From: DATCZS01 sp036525795
GTDB lineage: Bacteria; Actinomycetota; Acidimicrobiia; Spongiisociales; ZC4RG35
DNA length: 64,000 nt
Direction of reading: 5' to 3'
Assembly: GCA_036525795.1 (NCBI GenBank)
Contig: DATCZS010000112.1
Coordinates: forward strand, 1 to 64,000
The notes below the pieces were generated by a model, which was not told where the DNA came from, ran no database searches, and was given only the letters and a program-made list of their open reading frames with translations. Every line of letters begins with the position of its first letter. The stretch's first letter is position 1. Position numbers and translations under genes: made by a program. Below are positions 16,614 through 28,370 of the stretch, piece after piece.

Positions 16614-16928
16614 TGAGCGTGGAGCCTCGGATGTTGGGGTGACCGTCTGGATCAAGACACCCAGATAGGGGAATCCTCCGCGAACACCTGACGATCCAGC
16701 CGAATACCCTGTCATCGTCGACCCGTCCAGGTCTTCGCAGATGGGGAATCATTCCGTGGTTCGCCTCCGGCCGGGCCGCTTCGTCTCCTGCGCCGGTTCC
16801 CCGGTGCGCGGCGGCGCCCGGGATTTCGTTGCCCCCTGGCGGCGGCCGGCGCTCCGCCACCCCCTTTCGACTAGGTCTTCGGTCCCGGTACGCTCACCCC
16901 GATCGACATGCCGTCCAGGAGTCCGAAG
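16614..16928. other. intergenic region, 315 bp
   Basis: It holds the upstream regions of the divergent cyclase and lipoprotein genes. A TACGCT box near 16889 and GGAG 7 nt before ATG 16929 serve the lipoprotein. No other gene, repeat or RNA is supported here. Confidence 0.4.
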
Positions 16929-17693
16929 ATGCCGTCCGCGCGCACATTGTTGGCTCTCGCCTTGGTCCTGGCCTCGTGCGCCTCCCCCGATCCGGTCCAG
17001 CCGTCTCCGACCTCGGCGGACATTCCCGACCAGGACGGGGCGGGGACCGACGCACATGACGAGCAGTCCGGGGGCCACACCCCCGATGACATGCAATCCC
17101 TCGAGTGGGACGGCGGGGCTCTTCCCGAACTCTCCATCTCCGTGACCGGTGACAGCGCCCAGGGTTGGACCGTGGCGACGTCGATCACCAACTTCACCCT
17201 CACCGGCTCGGATGCGTCCGATCACGTACGCGGGCAGGGTCACGCCCACATCTGGGTCGACGGGCGGGTGTTCACGATGATCACGGAGCCGACCGTCGTG
17301 ATCCCGATCCTCGACCCGGGCACCCACGAGATCATGGTCACGCTCAGTTCGAACGATCACCTGGACTACGTTCACGACGGGGAGCCATTGATGGCCCGGA
17401 CCATCGTCGAGGTGGCCGGTATCGAGGACGACCACCCGATCTTCACTATCGAGATCGCAGGCGGGACTGTGACCGTCGACGACGACAGGCCCCGGGTGAA
17501 CATCGGCGACGAGGTGGAGCTGCGTATCACGTCCGACGTGACCGACGAGGTACACGTCCACGGCTATGACGTCACCGGTGCGCTCCAGCCGGGTGTCGAG
17601 GCCATCATGCGCTTCACAGCTGACGTGCCCGGCATCTTCGAGATCGAACTCGAGTCTTCCGGGCTTCACCTGTTCGACCTCCAGGTCGGCTGA
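16929..17693 (+). CDS. secreted lipoprotein with C-terminal cupredoxin-like fold
   Basis: 254 residues from ATG 16929, chosen for the GGAG at 7 nt spacing and because it opens on a signal peptide with lipobox LASC. A Pro/Ser/Asp-rich linker (DIPDQDGAGTDAHDEQSGGH) follows. The C-terminal half ends in HVHGYDVTGALQPGVEAIMR and GIFEIELESSGLHLFDLQVG, which resembles cupredoxin-like/EfeO-type beta sandwiches with His ligand positions (HVHG, LHLF). It could bind copper or another metal outside the cell. No partner transporter is adjacent. Confidence 0.75.
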   Translation: MPSARTLLALALVLASCASPDPVQPSPTSADIPDQDGAGTDAHDEQSGGHTPDDMQSLEWDGGALPELSISVTGDSAQGWTVATSITNFTLTGSDASDHVRGQGHAHIWVDGRVFTMITEPTVVIPILDPGTHEIMVTLSSNDHLDYVHDGEPLMARTIVEVAGIEDDHPIFTIEIAGGTVTVDDDRPRVNIGDEVELRITSDVTDEVHVHGYDVTGALQPGVEAIMRFTADVPGIFEIELESSGLHLFDLQVG

Positions 17694-17792
17694 CCTCTCG
17701 GCCAGGTCACCTCTCTCTTCCGGGTCGGAACGCTCTGGGAACCCCCGCCGGAATGCGGTACGTCAAAGGTGTGAGCCCAAGGAGGTTGAGAC

Positions 17793-18521
17793 ATGCGCCG
17801 TATCGCAACCGTGACGATTGTCCTCGGGTTGGTCGTGGCGGCGTGTGGCGACAGCGCCGGCACGGTCCTCCAGCCCGCGGCGAACGAAGGAGCGGTCATG
17901 CCCAATACCATCTCCGTTTCCGGGACCGGTGAGGTCGCGGGCACTCCGGACACGCTCATCGTCGACCTGGGCGTGGCGGTGCTCCGCCCGAATGTCGGAA
18001 GGGCGACTTCGGACGCCGCCACCCTGCTCGAGGCGGTGATCAGTGCGGTGAAAGCCACCGGGGTGGCAGAACGCGACATCCAGACCACCAACTACGCGAT
18101 CTGGCCCGAGTACGACTACCGCAACGACGCTCAGACGCTGCGCGGGTACCGGGTCACGAACACCATCTCGATCAAGATCCGTGACCTCGACGGCGCCGGA
18201 GCGACCATCGACGCCGCAACCGCCGCCGGCGGCGACGACGCCGTCGTCAACGGCATCCGTTTCGACATCGAAGAAAACGGGGCCCTCATCACCGCCGCCC
18301 GGGAAGCGGCCTGGAACGATGCCCTGTCAAAGGCCGAACAACTGGCGGGCCTGGCAGGGGTCGGACTGGGACAGGCGTTGTCGATCACCGAGTCGACGTC
18401 TTCGACTCCGCCGCCGGTGTTCAGAGCCGAGGCGCTCGACGCGGGCGCGGCCACCCCGATCCAGCCAGGCGAGCAGGTGGTGTCGGTGACGGTGCAAGTG
18501 AGCTTCACCATCGAGGGCTGA
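17793..18521 (+). CDS. SIMPL-domain (DUF541) lipoprotein
   Basis: 242 residues. Signal peptide with lipobox VAAC, then a SIMPL/DUF541 domain: ISVSGTGEVAGTPDTLIVDLGV at the start, TTNYAIWPEYDY, GYRVTNTISIKIRDLD, and the closing VSVTVQVSFTIEG. AAGGAGG lies upstream of ATG. SIMPL proteins are periplasmic or surface proteins linked to oxidative-stress tolerance; their molecular role is poorly known. It follows the cupredoxin-like lipoprotein by 99 bp on the same strand. Confidence 0.9.
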   Translation: MRRIATVTIVLGLVVAACGDSAGTVLQPAANEGAVMPNTISVSGTGEVAGTPDTLIVDLGVAVLRPNVGRATSDAATLLEAVISAVKATGVAERDIQTTNYAIWPEYDYRNDAQTLRGYRVTNTISIKIRDLDGAGATIDAATAAGGDDAVVNGIRFDIEENGALITAAREAAWNDALSKAEQLAGLAGVGLGQALSITESTSSTPPPVFRAEALDAGAATPIQPGEQVVSVTVQVSFTIEG

Positions 18522-18556
18522 GCGGGACGCTCCCCCGAGTGGCTAGCGTCGTTTCG

Positions 18557-19174
18557 GTGTTCACCGTGGTCGTCGCCGCCGCCGAAGAGTTGGGGGGTCG
18601 AGCCGCCTCGGCGCTCCTCGGCCATCCCGCCGTCGAGACGGTCGGAGTCGTCGACCGGGACCCACCCAAGTCGTGGGGCAACCGTGCACGTCGCGTGGCG
18701 GGCCCCTCGGGTTTCGACGTGGGAATCGGCGTCGACGGCGCCGGCGTGAGGGTCTTTCGCCGGGCCCCGCTTGGCGGCGGCATCGGGTGGGCGTCGCCGG
18801 CCGGGTTGGCCATGGCGGCAAGGTCCCGGGTCGAGGGTCCTGCCACCTGTGCGGTCACCGTCCCGGGAAGGCCACTGTCCGACGGCGAGGCGTTCGCATT
18901 CCCTCCCCCGATCGGGTGGTCGCGGGGTGTGGTGGGCCCGGAGGACGTCTACGAGTGCCCTGTGGAGGGACCACATGCCGGGGCATTGGCGCGGGGCCGA
19001 TCCGGGGAAACGGTCGCGACGTCCGACGATGCGCTCTTCCTCAACGCGATCTGCCTGGCGGCCGGTGCGGTCGTGGCGGCCGAGCGGCCAGGCATCGCAT
19101 CGGTGTGGGAAGCCGCAGAGGACTACCTGGCGGCGTGCGAGGCCCTGGGGGTCGTTCTGGCTGCGTCCGGCTGA
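18557..19174 (+). CDS. conserved-looking protein of unknown function
   Basis: 205 residues from GTG 18557. A TAGCGT box at 18544-18549 ends 7 nt before this GTG, so the transcript is likely leaderless. The N-terminus (VFTVVVAAAEELGGRAASALLGHPAVETVGVVD) resembles the first beta-alpha-beta of a Rossmann-like fold, and a Gly/Ala-rich hydrophobic segment near the end (AICLAAGAVVAAE) is too short for a clear membrane protein. The family is not recognised. Codon use matches the neighbours. Confidence 0.6.
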   Translation: MFTVVVAAAEELGGRAASALLGHPAVETVGVVDRDPPKSWGNRARRVAGPSGFDVGIGVDGAGVRVFRRAPLGGGIGWASPAGLAMAARSRVEGPATCAVTVPGRPLSDGEAFAFPPPIGWSRGVVGPEDVYECPVEGPHAGALARGRSGETVATSDDALFLNAICLAAGAVVAAERPGIASVWEAAEDYLAACEALGVVLAASG

Positions 19175-19187
19175 AGGCGGGGCCGTC

Positions 19188-19661
19188 TCACGAACTGGGA
19201 ATGGCCGGGTGTTCCTCGGTCGGAACGTCGAGCCTGCCGCCCGACGCAGGTGCGGGCGCCGGGGCCACGAAGCGGGGCGAGGGCGCCGGCTGATCGAGCA
19301 CCTCTTCGAGCACCACGACCTCGATCCCTCCGACCACGTCGGAGATCAGGTTGTACATCACGGCAAGCAGCGTGGTCATGCCGCATCCGAGAACCGCCCA
19401 CGCGATCGACCCGAACACCGCCAGCCGAAGGAACGACTCGGTGTTGGCAAACGGCTCCGAACCCTCCTCGAGCAGCGTGATCGACACCAGGAAGTCGGTG
19501 ATCCGCTGAGGGATGTCGGCGGCGTCCACCACCGACCAGAACATCACCAACCCCAGCACCAGACCGAGCGCCAGGATGAACCACAAGATGGCCGACACCT
19601 TGAACACCGTCCAGGCGTCGATCTTTCGGATGATGCGCCGCACGCGCCGTACCTGGGCCAT
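19188..19661 (-). CDS. DUF3566 membrane protein downstream of gyrA
   Basis: 157 residues. Basic N-terminus (RRVRRIIRKIDAWTVFKVSAILW) then two transmembrane helices (about 20-46 and 80-108) and a Pro-rich cytosolic tail. The family is a constant neighbour of gyrA in actinobacteria (Rv0007-like) and is implicated in cell-envelope or division biology, but without a defined role. It is the last gene of the gyrB-gyrA transcription unit. Confidence 0.85.
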   Translation of the reverse strand: MAQVRRVRRIIRKIDAWTVFKVSAILWFILALGLVLGLVMFWSVVDAADIPQRITDFLVSITLLEEGSEPFANTESFLRLAVFGSIAWAVLGCGMTTLLAVMYNLISDVVGGIEVVVLEEVLDQPAPSPRFVAPAPAPASGGRLDVPTEEHPAIPSS

Positions 19662-19742
19662 GGCGCCCTCCGTCTCGTGTGGTGATTCAGTGTATGGGAA
19701 CCCGAAGCGAAGGTCGAACGTTCACCGGACCCCCGGCGCAGG

Positions 19743-22208
<2,466 letters not shown>

Positions 22209-22241
22209 ATCGCTGCTCGCATGCTCTCGACGATGGCCCGC

Positions 22242-24155
22242 TCATATGTCCAGGAACCGGACGTCGCCGGCGTTCCGCTGGATGAACGACTTCCGCTCCG
22301 AGACGTCTTCGCCCATCAAGGTGGAGAACACCTCTTCCGCCCGGGCGGCATCGTCGAGATCCACCCTGAGAAGCGTCCTGGTCTCCGGGTTCATCGTGGT
22401 GTCCCACAATTCGTCCGGATTCATCTCGCCGAGGCCCTTGAAGCGGCTCGGCCTCACCCTGGGATGGTCCTTGCGAAACGCATCCAGCGCGGCGTCGTCC
22501 TTGAGGTAGTGGACCCTCGAGCCCACCTTCACCCGGTACAGCGGCGGCTGGGCGATGTAGATGTACCCGGCCTCGATCAGGCCCCGGAAGTGCCGGAAGA
22601 GAAGCGTGAGCAGCAGCGTGCGGATGTGGGCACCGTCGACGTCGGCGTCGGCGAGCAGGACCACCTTGTGATATCGGGCCTTGGCGACGTCGAACTCTTC
22701 GCCGATCCCGGTGCCCATCGCCGTGATGATGTCCTGCACCTCGGTGTTCTGCAGCGCCTTGGCGAGCCGGGCCTTCTCGACATTGAGGATCTTTCCCCGG
22801 ATGGGCAGGATCGCCTGGTGTTCGGAGTCGCGGGCCTCCTTGGCGGGACCAGCCGCCGAGTTCCCCTCGACGATGAACAGTTCACTCTCCGCCGGGTCCC
22901 GGGACGAGCAGTCGGCCAGCTTGTCGGGAAGTCCGCCCGACTCGAGACCCGACTTGCGCCGCGTCAGCTCCCGGGCCTTGCGGGCCGCCTCCCGGGCCTT
23001 GGCAGCCGTCACCGACTTCTCGACGATGCGACGGGCGTCCGGCGAGTACCGCTCGAGCCACTCCGGGAGCTTCTGGTTCAGGGTCTTCTGGACGTACGAC
23101 CGGATTTCGGTGTTGCCCAGCTTGGTCTTGGTCTGGCCCTCGAACTGGGGCTCGCGAACCTTCACCGACACCACGGCGGTGAGTCCCTCCCGGATGTCCT
23201 CACCCGTCAGGTTCGGGTCCTTCTCCTTCAAGACGTTCTTCCCGCGTGCGAAGTCGTTGATCGCCTTGGTGAGAGCGGTCCGGAACCCCTCTTCGTGGGT
23301 CCCGCCCTCGTGGGTGTTGATGTTGTTGGCGAAACTCAGAACCGATTCGGTGTACGAGGTGGTCCACTGCATGGCGACCTCGAGCTCTGCCTCGGGCGAC
23401 ACATCGGAGAACTCGACCACCCGCGCGTGGAGCGGCTCGCGCTTGGTGTTCAGATACCGCACGTAGTCGACCAGCCCCCCCTTGTACAGGAAGGTCTCTC
23501 CCCTCTCCTCCGGGCCGCGCCGGTCGGCAAAGGTGATCGCGACGCCCCGGTTGAGGAACGCCAGCTCGCGGAGCCGGGTGGCCACGATGTCGTAGTCGAA
23601 CTCTGTGGTCTCGGTGAAGATGTCCGGGTCGGGCCAGAAGGTCACGGTCGTCCCGCTCTTGCGGCCGCCACCCTTCTCCTTGAGGACCTTGGTCGTCTCC
23701 CGCCCTCGTTCGAACGACTGGCGCCACGTGTGCCCCTCGCGCCGCACGACTGCGTCCAGTCGACTGCTGAGGGCGTTGACCACCGAGACGCCGACACCAT
23801 GGAGTCCGCCGGAGACGGTGTAGGCGCCCGCCTCGAACTTCCCGCCGGCGTGAAGCTTGGTGAGGACCGTGGTCAGCGCAGACTCCTTGGTCTCGGAATG
23901 GATGTCGGTGGGGATCCCTCTCCCGTTGTCGACCACCTCCACTCCCCCGCTCTCGAGCAACGTGACCAAGATCGTGTCGCAATATCCGGCCATCGCCTCG
24001 TCGACGGCGTTGTCGACCACCTCCCAGATCAGGTGGTGGAGGCCGCGGGGGCCTGTCGACCCGATGTACATGCCGGGACGCTTGCGAACCGGTTCGAGGT
24101 CCTTGAGAACGGTGATCTGCTGGGCGTCGTACCGGGGCGAGCCACTAGCGGCCAT
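22242..24155 (-). CDS. gyrB: DNA gyrase subunit B
   Basis: 637 residues from ATG 24155 (GGAGGTG just before it; GTG 24167 is an in-frame alternative that is part of that ribosome-binding site). GHKL ATPase: EVVDNAVDEA, VEVVDNGRGIP, GGLHGVGVSVVNALS. TOPRIM: FIVEGNSAAGPAK and LLADADVDGAHIRTLLLT. The metal-site stretch that reads EGDSAGGSAK in most gyrases is EGNSAAGPAK, with Asn432 at the position of E. coli Asp426. The rest is canonical, including the C-terminal RRAFIQ-like KSFIQRNA. Confidence 0.97.
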   Translation of the reverse strand: MAASGSPRYDAQQITVLKDLEPVRKRPGMYIGSTGPRGLHHLIWEVVDNAVDEAMAGYCDTILVTLLESGGVEVVDNGRGIPTDIHSETKESALTTVLTKLHAGGKFEAGAYTVSGGLHGVGVSVVNALSSRLDAVVRREGHTWRQSFERGRETTKVLKEKGGGRKSGTTVTFWPDPDIFTETTEFDYDIVATRLRELAFLNRGVAITFADRRGPEERGETFLYKGGLVDYVRYLNTKREPLHARVVEFSDVSPEAELEVAMQWTTSYTESVLSFANNINTHEGGTHEEGFRTALTKAINDFARGKNVLKEKDPNLTGEDIREGLTAVVSVKVREPQFEGQTKTKLGNTEIRSYVQKTLNQKLPEWLERYSPDARRIVEKSVTAAKAREAARKARELTRRKSGLESGGLPDKLADCSSRDPAESELFIVEGNSAAGPAKEARDSEHQAILPIRGKILNVEKARLAKALQNTEVQDIITAMGTGIGEEFDVAKARYHKVVLLADADVDGAHIRTLLLTLLFRHFRGLIEAGYIYIAQPPLYRVKVGSRVHYLKDDAALDAFRKDHPRVRPSRFKGLGEMNPDELWDTTMNPETRTLLRVDLDDAARAEEVFSTLMGEDVSERKSFIQRNAGDVRFLDI

Positions 24156-24209
24156 GGCCACCTCCACGCGTGCAAGTCAGGGCTGGGTGAGGGGAATTCA
24201 CGTGTTGTA

Positions 24210-24238
24210 ATTCTAGTCCTCTCGGGTGGCTGTCCCAA
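24210..24238 (-). promoter_or_regulatory. promoter of gyrB-gyrA
   Basis: On the minus strand TTGGGA (24238-24233) is followed after exactly 17 nt by TAGAAT (24215-24210). The 5' leader to ATG 24155 is about 50 nt and includes an ATTC-rich start. Confidence 0.7.
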
Positions 24239-24269
24239 GCTCGTCGAGGGACCGCTCGCCCCACCTCCA

Positions 24270-24581
24270 TCACGCTTCTCGCGGTCTCCGAGCCGGGGGT
24301 CTGACCCTGATCTCGGTGACGACTCCGGGGCCCAGTTCCGCCTCCAGTCGATGCAGCAGGCTGGTGATTCCATATCGCAGGATCGCCACCGCTTGAGGGG
24401 CCACCGCCTCCACCACCAGCACACCCCGGTTGAGCGACACGGGTGTCGACTGCCGATCCCACGGGGAGCCGGCGAAGCGTTCCCACCCTTGCTCGATTCG
24501 TTGCCACACCGCCGGATCCGCCACCCCGAGGTTCGACATCAGCCTCCGGAGCAGGTCTCCGAGCCGGGCCGGGTCGTTCAT
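24270..24581 (-). CDS. dciA: DciA (DUF721) helicase-loading protein
   Basis: 103 residues, DUF721: LGDLLRRLMSNLGVADPAVWQRIEQGWERFAG, then PVSLNRGVLVVEAVAPQAVAILRYGITSLLHRLEAELG. DciA is the ancestral DnaB helicase operator/loader in bacteria without DnaC/DnaI. The ATG overlaps the recF stop (ATGA). This matches Rv0004 between recF and gyrB in mycobacteria. Confidence 0.88.
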   Translation of the reverse strand: MNDPARLGDLLRRLMSNLGVADPAVWQRIEQGWERFAGSPWDRQSTPVSLNRGVLVVEAVAPQAVAILRYGITSLLHRLEAELGPGVVTEIRVRPPARRPREA

Positions 24582-25675
24582 GCCGCCACCACCTTCCCGG
24601 CCTCCACCGACCACACCGATCCTTGCAGCGGCACGTCACCCGGGTGAGCGGTCGTCACGATGGTCTGCGCGCGCGGCAGGGCATTGGTGAGGGCGGTTCC
24701 CCGTCCCGGATCGAGCTCGCTGTACACATCGTCGAGCAGCAGAACAGGGGCCGCTCCGGTGGATTCGGTGATGGCCCGGTGCGCCGCCAGGCGCAGAGCC
24801 AGCGCCACCGTGCGCTGTTCTCCCTGGCTGGCGTGATGCCGGGCGTCGTGACCGCCGAGAACCAGCACCGGTTCGTCGCGATGTGGACCGGCCGTCGTCA
24901 CTCGGCGATCACGATCCTCGCGGCGGCGTTCCTCGAGTGTTCGCCGCAGCCGGTCGGTGAGTTCGGAGACCGGAACGGACGGATCGAGCGCTCCTCCCCA
25001 GGCCGAGTGGTACTCGACTCCGACGCCGACCTCCGACTCGGACACCCGTCTGTGCGCCTCCTCGAGGTGGGCGAGAATGGCAGCCAGAGCCCGCGCCCGC
25101 CTCCCCATCACGCGTCCCCCGGCCATCGCCATTCGCTCATCCCACACCGACAACGTGACCTCGTCGCCTGATCCCTGTTTGAGGAAGGCATTGCGCTGGC
25201 GAACCGCCCGCTCGAACTCGCTCTGCTCGACGTGCGCCGCCGGCCACAATTGCACCGCCACGTCGTCGATGAACTCTCGTCTCAACGCCGGGCCGCGCTT
25301 GACGATGTCGAGGTCTTCGGGGAGGAATGCGACGATCCTCACGTGTCCCAGGAGATCCGACGATCTGACAAGGCGCTGACGATTGACCATCGACCGCCTC
25401 CCCCCGCGTCGTCGGATCTCGATCTCGATCAGCGAGGTGGCGTCTGCGGACACCACCGAGGATCTCACGAAGGCCGACTCGTGCCCGAATGCCACCAGGG
25501 CTTCGTCCGGGGCCCCTCGAAACGATTTGAGCGCTGCAACATACGACACTGCCTCCAGCAGGTTCGTCTTGCCCGCACCGTTTCTCCCGACGAGCACGTT
25601 CACGTCCTCGCTGGGGTGCCACTCCAGCTCGCCGTACGAGCGGAAGCCGGCCAGCGACAGCCACTCGATGTGCAC
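24578..25675 (-). CDS. recF: DNA replication/repair protein RecF
   Basis: 365 residues. SMC-like ABC ATPase: Walker A GRNGAGKTN near residue 30, signature ASQGEQRTVALALRLA, Walker B VLLLDDVYSELD. It helps load RecA on gapped DNA. It follows dnaN by 6 bp and overlaps dciA. Confidence 0.96.
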   Translation of the reverse strand: MHIEWLSLAGFRSYGELEWHPSEDVNVLVGRNGAGKTNLLEAVSYVAALKSFRGAPDEALVAFGHESAFVRSSVVSADATSLIEIEIRRRGGRRSMVNRQRLVRSSDLLGHVRIVAFLPEDLDIVKRGPALRREFIDDVAVQLWPAAHVEQSEFERAVRQRNAFLKQGSGDEVTLSVWDERMAMAGGRVMGRRARALAAILAHLEEAHRRVSESEVGVGVEYHSAWGGALDPSVPVSELTDRLRRTLEERRREDRDRRVTTAGPHRDEPVLVLGGHDARHHASQGEQRTVALALRLAAHRAITESTGAAPVLLLDDVYSELDPGRGTALTNALPRAQTIVTTAHPGDVPLQGSVWSVEAGKVVAA

Positions 25676-25681
25676 CGGCGA

Positions 25682-26764
25682 TCAGACCCGGACCGGCATC
25701 AACAGGTAGATGAAACTCGAATCGTCGACGGCCGACAGGACGCTCGGCTTCAACCCGTCGATGACCTGGATCTTGACCTCGTCGCCGCTCACGGCGTTGA
25801 CCCCATCGGCCAGATAGCGGGGGTTGAAAGCGATCTGCACCTCGGACTGCTCCCCCGCGTAGGCCCCGGAGAGGTGCTCCGCCTCGGCGCCCACGTCCTG
25901 GCGGTTGACCGCGATCTCCACGCCGCCATCGGACAACCTCAGGCGCACCGGGATGTGGTCCTCCGCCACGAGCGACACTCTGCCCAGCGCCTCCAACAGT
26001 CCTTCTTTCGACACGACCACCTGGTTGGGATAGGCCTCGGGGAGCAAGGTCTGATACTTGGGGAAGGTGCCCTCGATCATCCTCAGCCGGAGCGTTCCCC
26101 TGTGCGATGCGAACACTCCCTCTCTCCCTTCGAGGTCGACTCGCACCTTGGTGGAACCGATGGTCCGGGGGAGCTCCTTCAACCCGCGGGCAGGGATCAG
26201 CCCGGATTCTTCGATACCGACTCCCGCCAGGTCGCGCACCGCCAGCCGGTACGAGTCGGTGGCGACCAACCTGACCCCGTCCTCGCGTGACTCGAAGAGC
26301 ACCCCCGTGAGGATCGGCCTGGCGGCGTCGCCGGAGGCGGCCACCGCCACCTGGGACACCGCGGCCGCCAGCGCCTCACCGTCGACTTCGGTTCCGCCCA
26401 CGGGACGCTCCTCGGACGCAGGGAAGTCGTCCACCGCCAGCTGTCGCAACGTGAACCGAGGGCCCTTTCCGACGATCTCGACATCTCCGTCCTCGGTTCC
26501 GATCGTCACCTGCCCGGACGGCATCCTCCTGACCGCCTGCTCGAGCAACCGACCGGGGATGACGGCCCTGCCTTCCTCGAGGGTCTCGACCTCCGCCTGT
26601 GTACGCACCGTCATCTCGAGGTCGGTTCCCGTCACCTTGAGGGTCGAGCCACTCACCTCGCACAACAGGCCTTGCAGAACGGGCAGGGCAGACCGGGCTC
26701 CGACAGCCCGATTGGCACGAGAGAACACATCTCCCAGATCGTCTCGCTCGGCTCTGATTCTCAC
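25682..26764 (-). CDS. dnaN: DNA polymerase III beta sliding clamp
   Basis: 360 residues, three DNA-clamp domains, start at GTG 26764. N-terminal RIRAERDDLGDVFSRANRAVGARSALPVLQG and C-terminal DDSSFIYLLMPVRV are characteristic. A homodimeric ring tethers the replicative polymerase. It lies directly after the probable origin. Confidence 0.96.
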   Translation of the reverse strand: MRIRAERDDLGDVFSRANRAVGARSALPVLQGLLCEVSGSTLKVTGTDLEMTVRTQAEVETLEEGRAVIPGRLLEQAVRRMPSGQVTIGTEDGDVEIVGKGPRFTLRQLAVDDFPASEERPVGGTEVDGEALAAAVSQVAVAASGDAARPILTGVLFESREDGVRLVATDSYRLAVRDLAGVGIEESGLIPARGLKELPRTIGSTKVRVDLEGREGVFASHRGTLRLRMIEGTFPKYQTLLPEAYPNQVVVSKEGLLEALGRVSLVAEDHIPVRLRLSDGGVEIAVNRQDVGAEAEHLSGAYAGEQSEVQIAFNPRYLADGVNAVSGDEVKIQVIDGLKPSVLSAVDDSSFIYLLMPVRV

Positions 26765-26949
26765 AAGGGGTTTCCCTTCTTCGTCTTCTGTCTTTTGATA
26801 TTCAACTCAGTAGTCGTAGTAGGCGTTGTGGATTGTGGATGATTCTGCAGATCTCCAACCGTGACGGGCGATCCCGGGCTTTTCGCGATGTGGATCTCTC
26901 CGGGTGTATTCCACAGGCGTTCGCTCCGACGCCACGGGGTGTGGATGAG
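26765..26949. other. oriC: probable replication origin, dnaA-dnaN spacer
   Basis: This 185-bp spacer holds four TGTGGAT motifs (26827-26833, 26834-26840 directly abutting, 26889-26895, 26940-26946) and one inverted TTCCACA (26909-26915), all core DnaA-box sequences. A locally AT-rich stretch (about 26780-26825) lies on the dnaN side and could be the unwinding element. Placement between dnaA and dnaN is the usual actinobacterial position. Some boxes differ from TTATCCACA at the outer bases. Confidence 0.7.
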
Positions 26950-28347
26950 TCAGGACGTTCTCCTCAGGCTCTGGGACAAGTCGGAGACCCGATCGAAGAC
27001 GTCGCGATCGCTCTGCATCAGCTGCTGGACCTTCTCGATGGCGTACATCACCGTGGTGTGATCGCGGCCCCCGAACATCGCTCCGATCTTGGGCAGCGAG
27101 AGATCGGTCAGGTCGCGGCAGAGATACATCGCCACCTGCCGGCACTGAACGAGCGGTTGCCGGCGACTGGGTCCGGTGACCTCGTCCAGGCTGAACCCGT
27201 ATGCCTCGGCGGAGGCCCGGATGATCTCCGGGGCTGCCACCGCCTTGGCTTCGTGACCGGGAAGCAGATCCTGGAGCACCCGTTCGGCGACGTGGACGTC
27301 GATGGGCTCTCCCGTGAGCGAGGCAAAGGCCGTCACCCGGGTGAGGGCACCTTCGAGCTCACGGATGTTGTCAGAGACGAGCCCGGCGATGAAGGCGAGG
27401 ACGTCTGGGGGAACCTCCAGCGGAGCGAAGTCGGCGTTTCTGTTGAGGATCGCCAAGCGGGTCTCGATGTCCGGAGGCTGGATGTCGGTCAGGAGACCCC
27501 ACTCGAAGCGACTTCGCAGCCGGTCTTCGAGGGTCGAGAGGTTCCGCGGATGACGATCCGAGCTGATGACCATCTGCTTGCCCGATTCGTACAGCGTGTT
27601 GAAGGTGTGGAAGAACTCCTCGAGGATCTGTTCCTTGCTCTCGAAGAACTGAACGTCGTCGAGCAAGAGGATGTCCGTGGTCCGGTATCTCGTCTTGAAC
27701 TCGTCCATGCGCTTGCGCCGGATGGAGTCGATGAAGTCGTTGAAGAACGCCTCGGATGAGATGTAGCGGACGGTGAGACCCGGATAGAGCTCGAGGGCGT
27801 GATGCCCGATCGCGTTCAGGAGGTGGGTCTTGCCGAGACCGGCCCCGCCGTAGATGAACAGAGGGTTGTAGTGGTTTCCCGGTTGCTCGGCCACCGCCAT
27901 GGCCGCGGCCCAGGCGAAGCGATTCGACTGGCCGACCACGAAGCTCTCGAACCGGTACTTGCGCACCAGCCGGGCGGCGGCCTCCGGGCTGGGGAGGGCA
28001 TCGCCGGCGGCTGGCTCTGGCTCATCTGGCAGAGAAGGCTGCGGGCGGATCGGGCCGGGATGGAGTTCTTCCTGGAGCGGCTCGCCGCTCGTCAGTCTGA
28101 GCTCGAGATGGGTCCCGAACGCGGTGGAGAAGGCCTCTTCGACGGCATCTCCGTGTTTGGCCATCACCCAACGCAGGTGGAAGTCCGACGGCGCGACGAG
28201 CGTCAAGCCCTCGTCGTCCATGTGACCTTCCAGCCGCGCGAGCCAGGTCTGCCATGCTCCCGGGCTCACACGAGCCCGCAATACATCGCGAAAGCGCGAC
28301 CACCGATCGTCGGTGGGGTGAGGGTGCGGCAACAGTCCTCCTCCCAT
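26950..28347 (-). CDS. dnaA: chromosomal replication initiator DnaA
   Basis: 465 residues. Domain I begins WSRFRDVLRARVSPGAWQTWL, a short Pro/Glu-rich domain II follows (about 90-125), then the AAA+ domain with Walker A GGAGLGKTH, Walker B LLLDDVQF and the sensor regions, then the DNA-binding domain with signature CRDLTDLSLPKIG and GGRDHTTVMYAIEKV. ATG 28347 is used; GGAGGAGG inside the first codons would also suit TTG 28332, which may be the true start. Confidence 0.96.
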   Translation of the reverse strand: MGGGLLPHPHPTDDRWSRFRDVLRARVSPGAWQTWLARLEGHMDDEGLTLVAPSDFHLRWVMAKHGDAVEEAFSTAFGTHLELRLTSGEPLQEELHPGPIRPQPSLPDEPEPAAGDALPSPEAAARLVRKYRFESFVVGQSNRFAWAAAMAVAEQPGNHYNPLFIYGGAGLGKTHLLNAIGHHALELYPGLTVRYISSEAFFNDFIDSIRRKRMDEFKTRYRTTDILLLDDVQFFESKEQILEEFFHTFNTLYESGKQMVISSDRHPRNLSTLEDRLRSRFEWGLLTDIQPPDIETRLAILNRNADFAPLEVPPDVLAFIAGLVSDNIRELEGALTRVTAFASLTGEPIDVHVAERVLQDLLPGHEAKAVAAPEIIRASAEAYGFSLDEVTGPSRRQPLVQCRQVAMYLCRDLTDLSLPKIGAMFGGRDHTTVMYAIEKVQQLMQSDRDVFDRVSDLSQSLRRTS

Positions 28348-28370
28348 TTCGCTGCCATGCGGACCCGATC

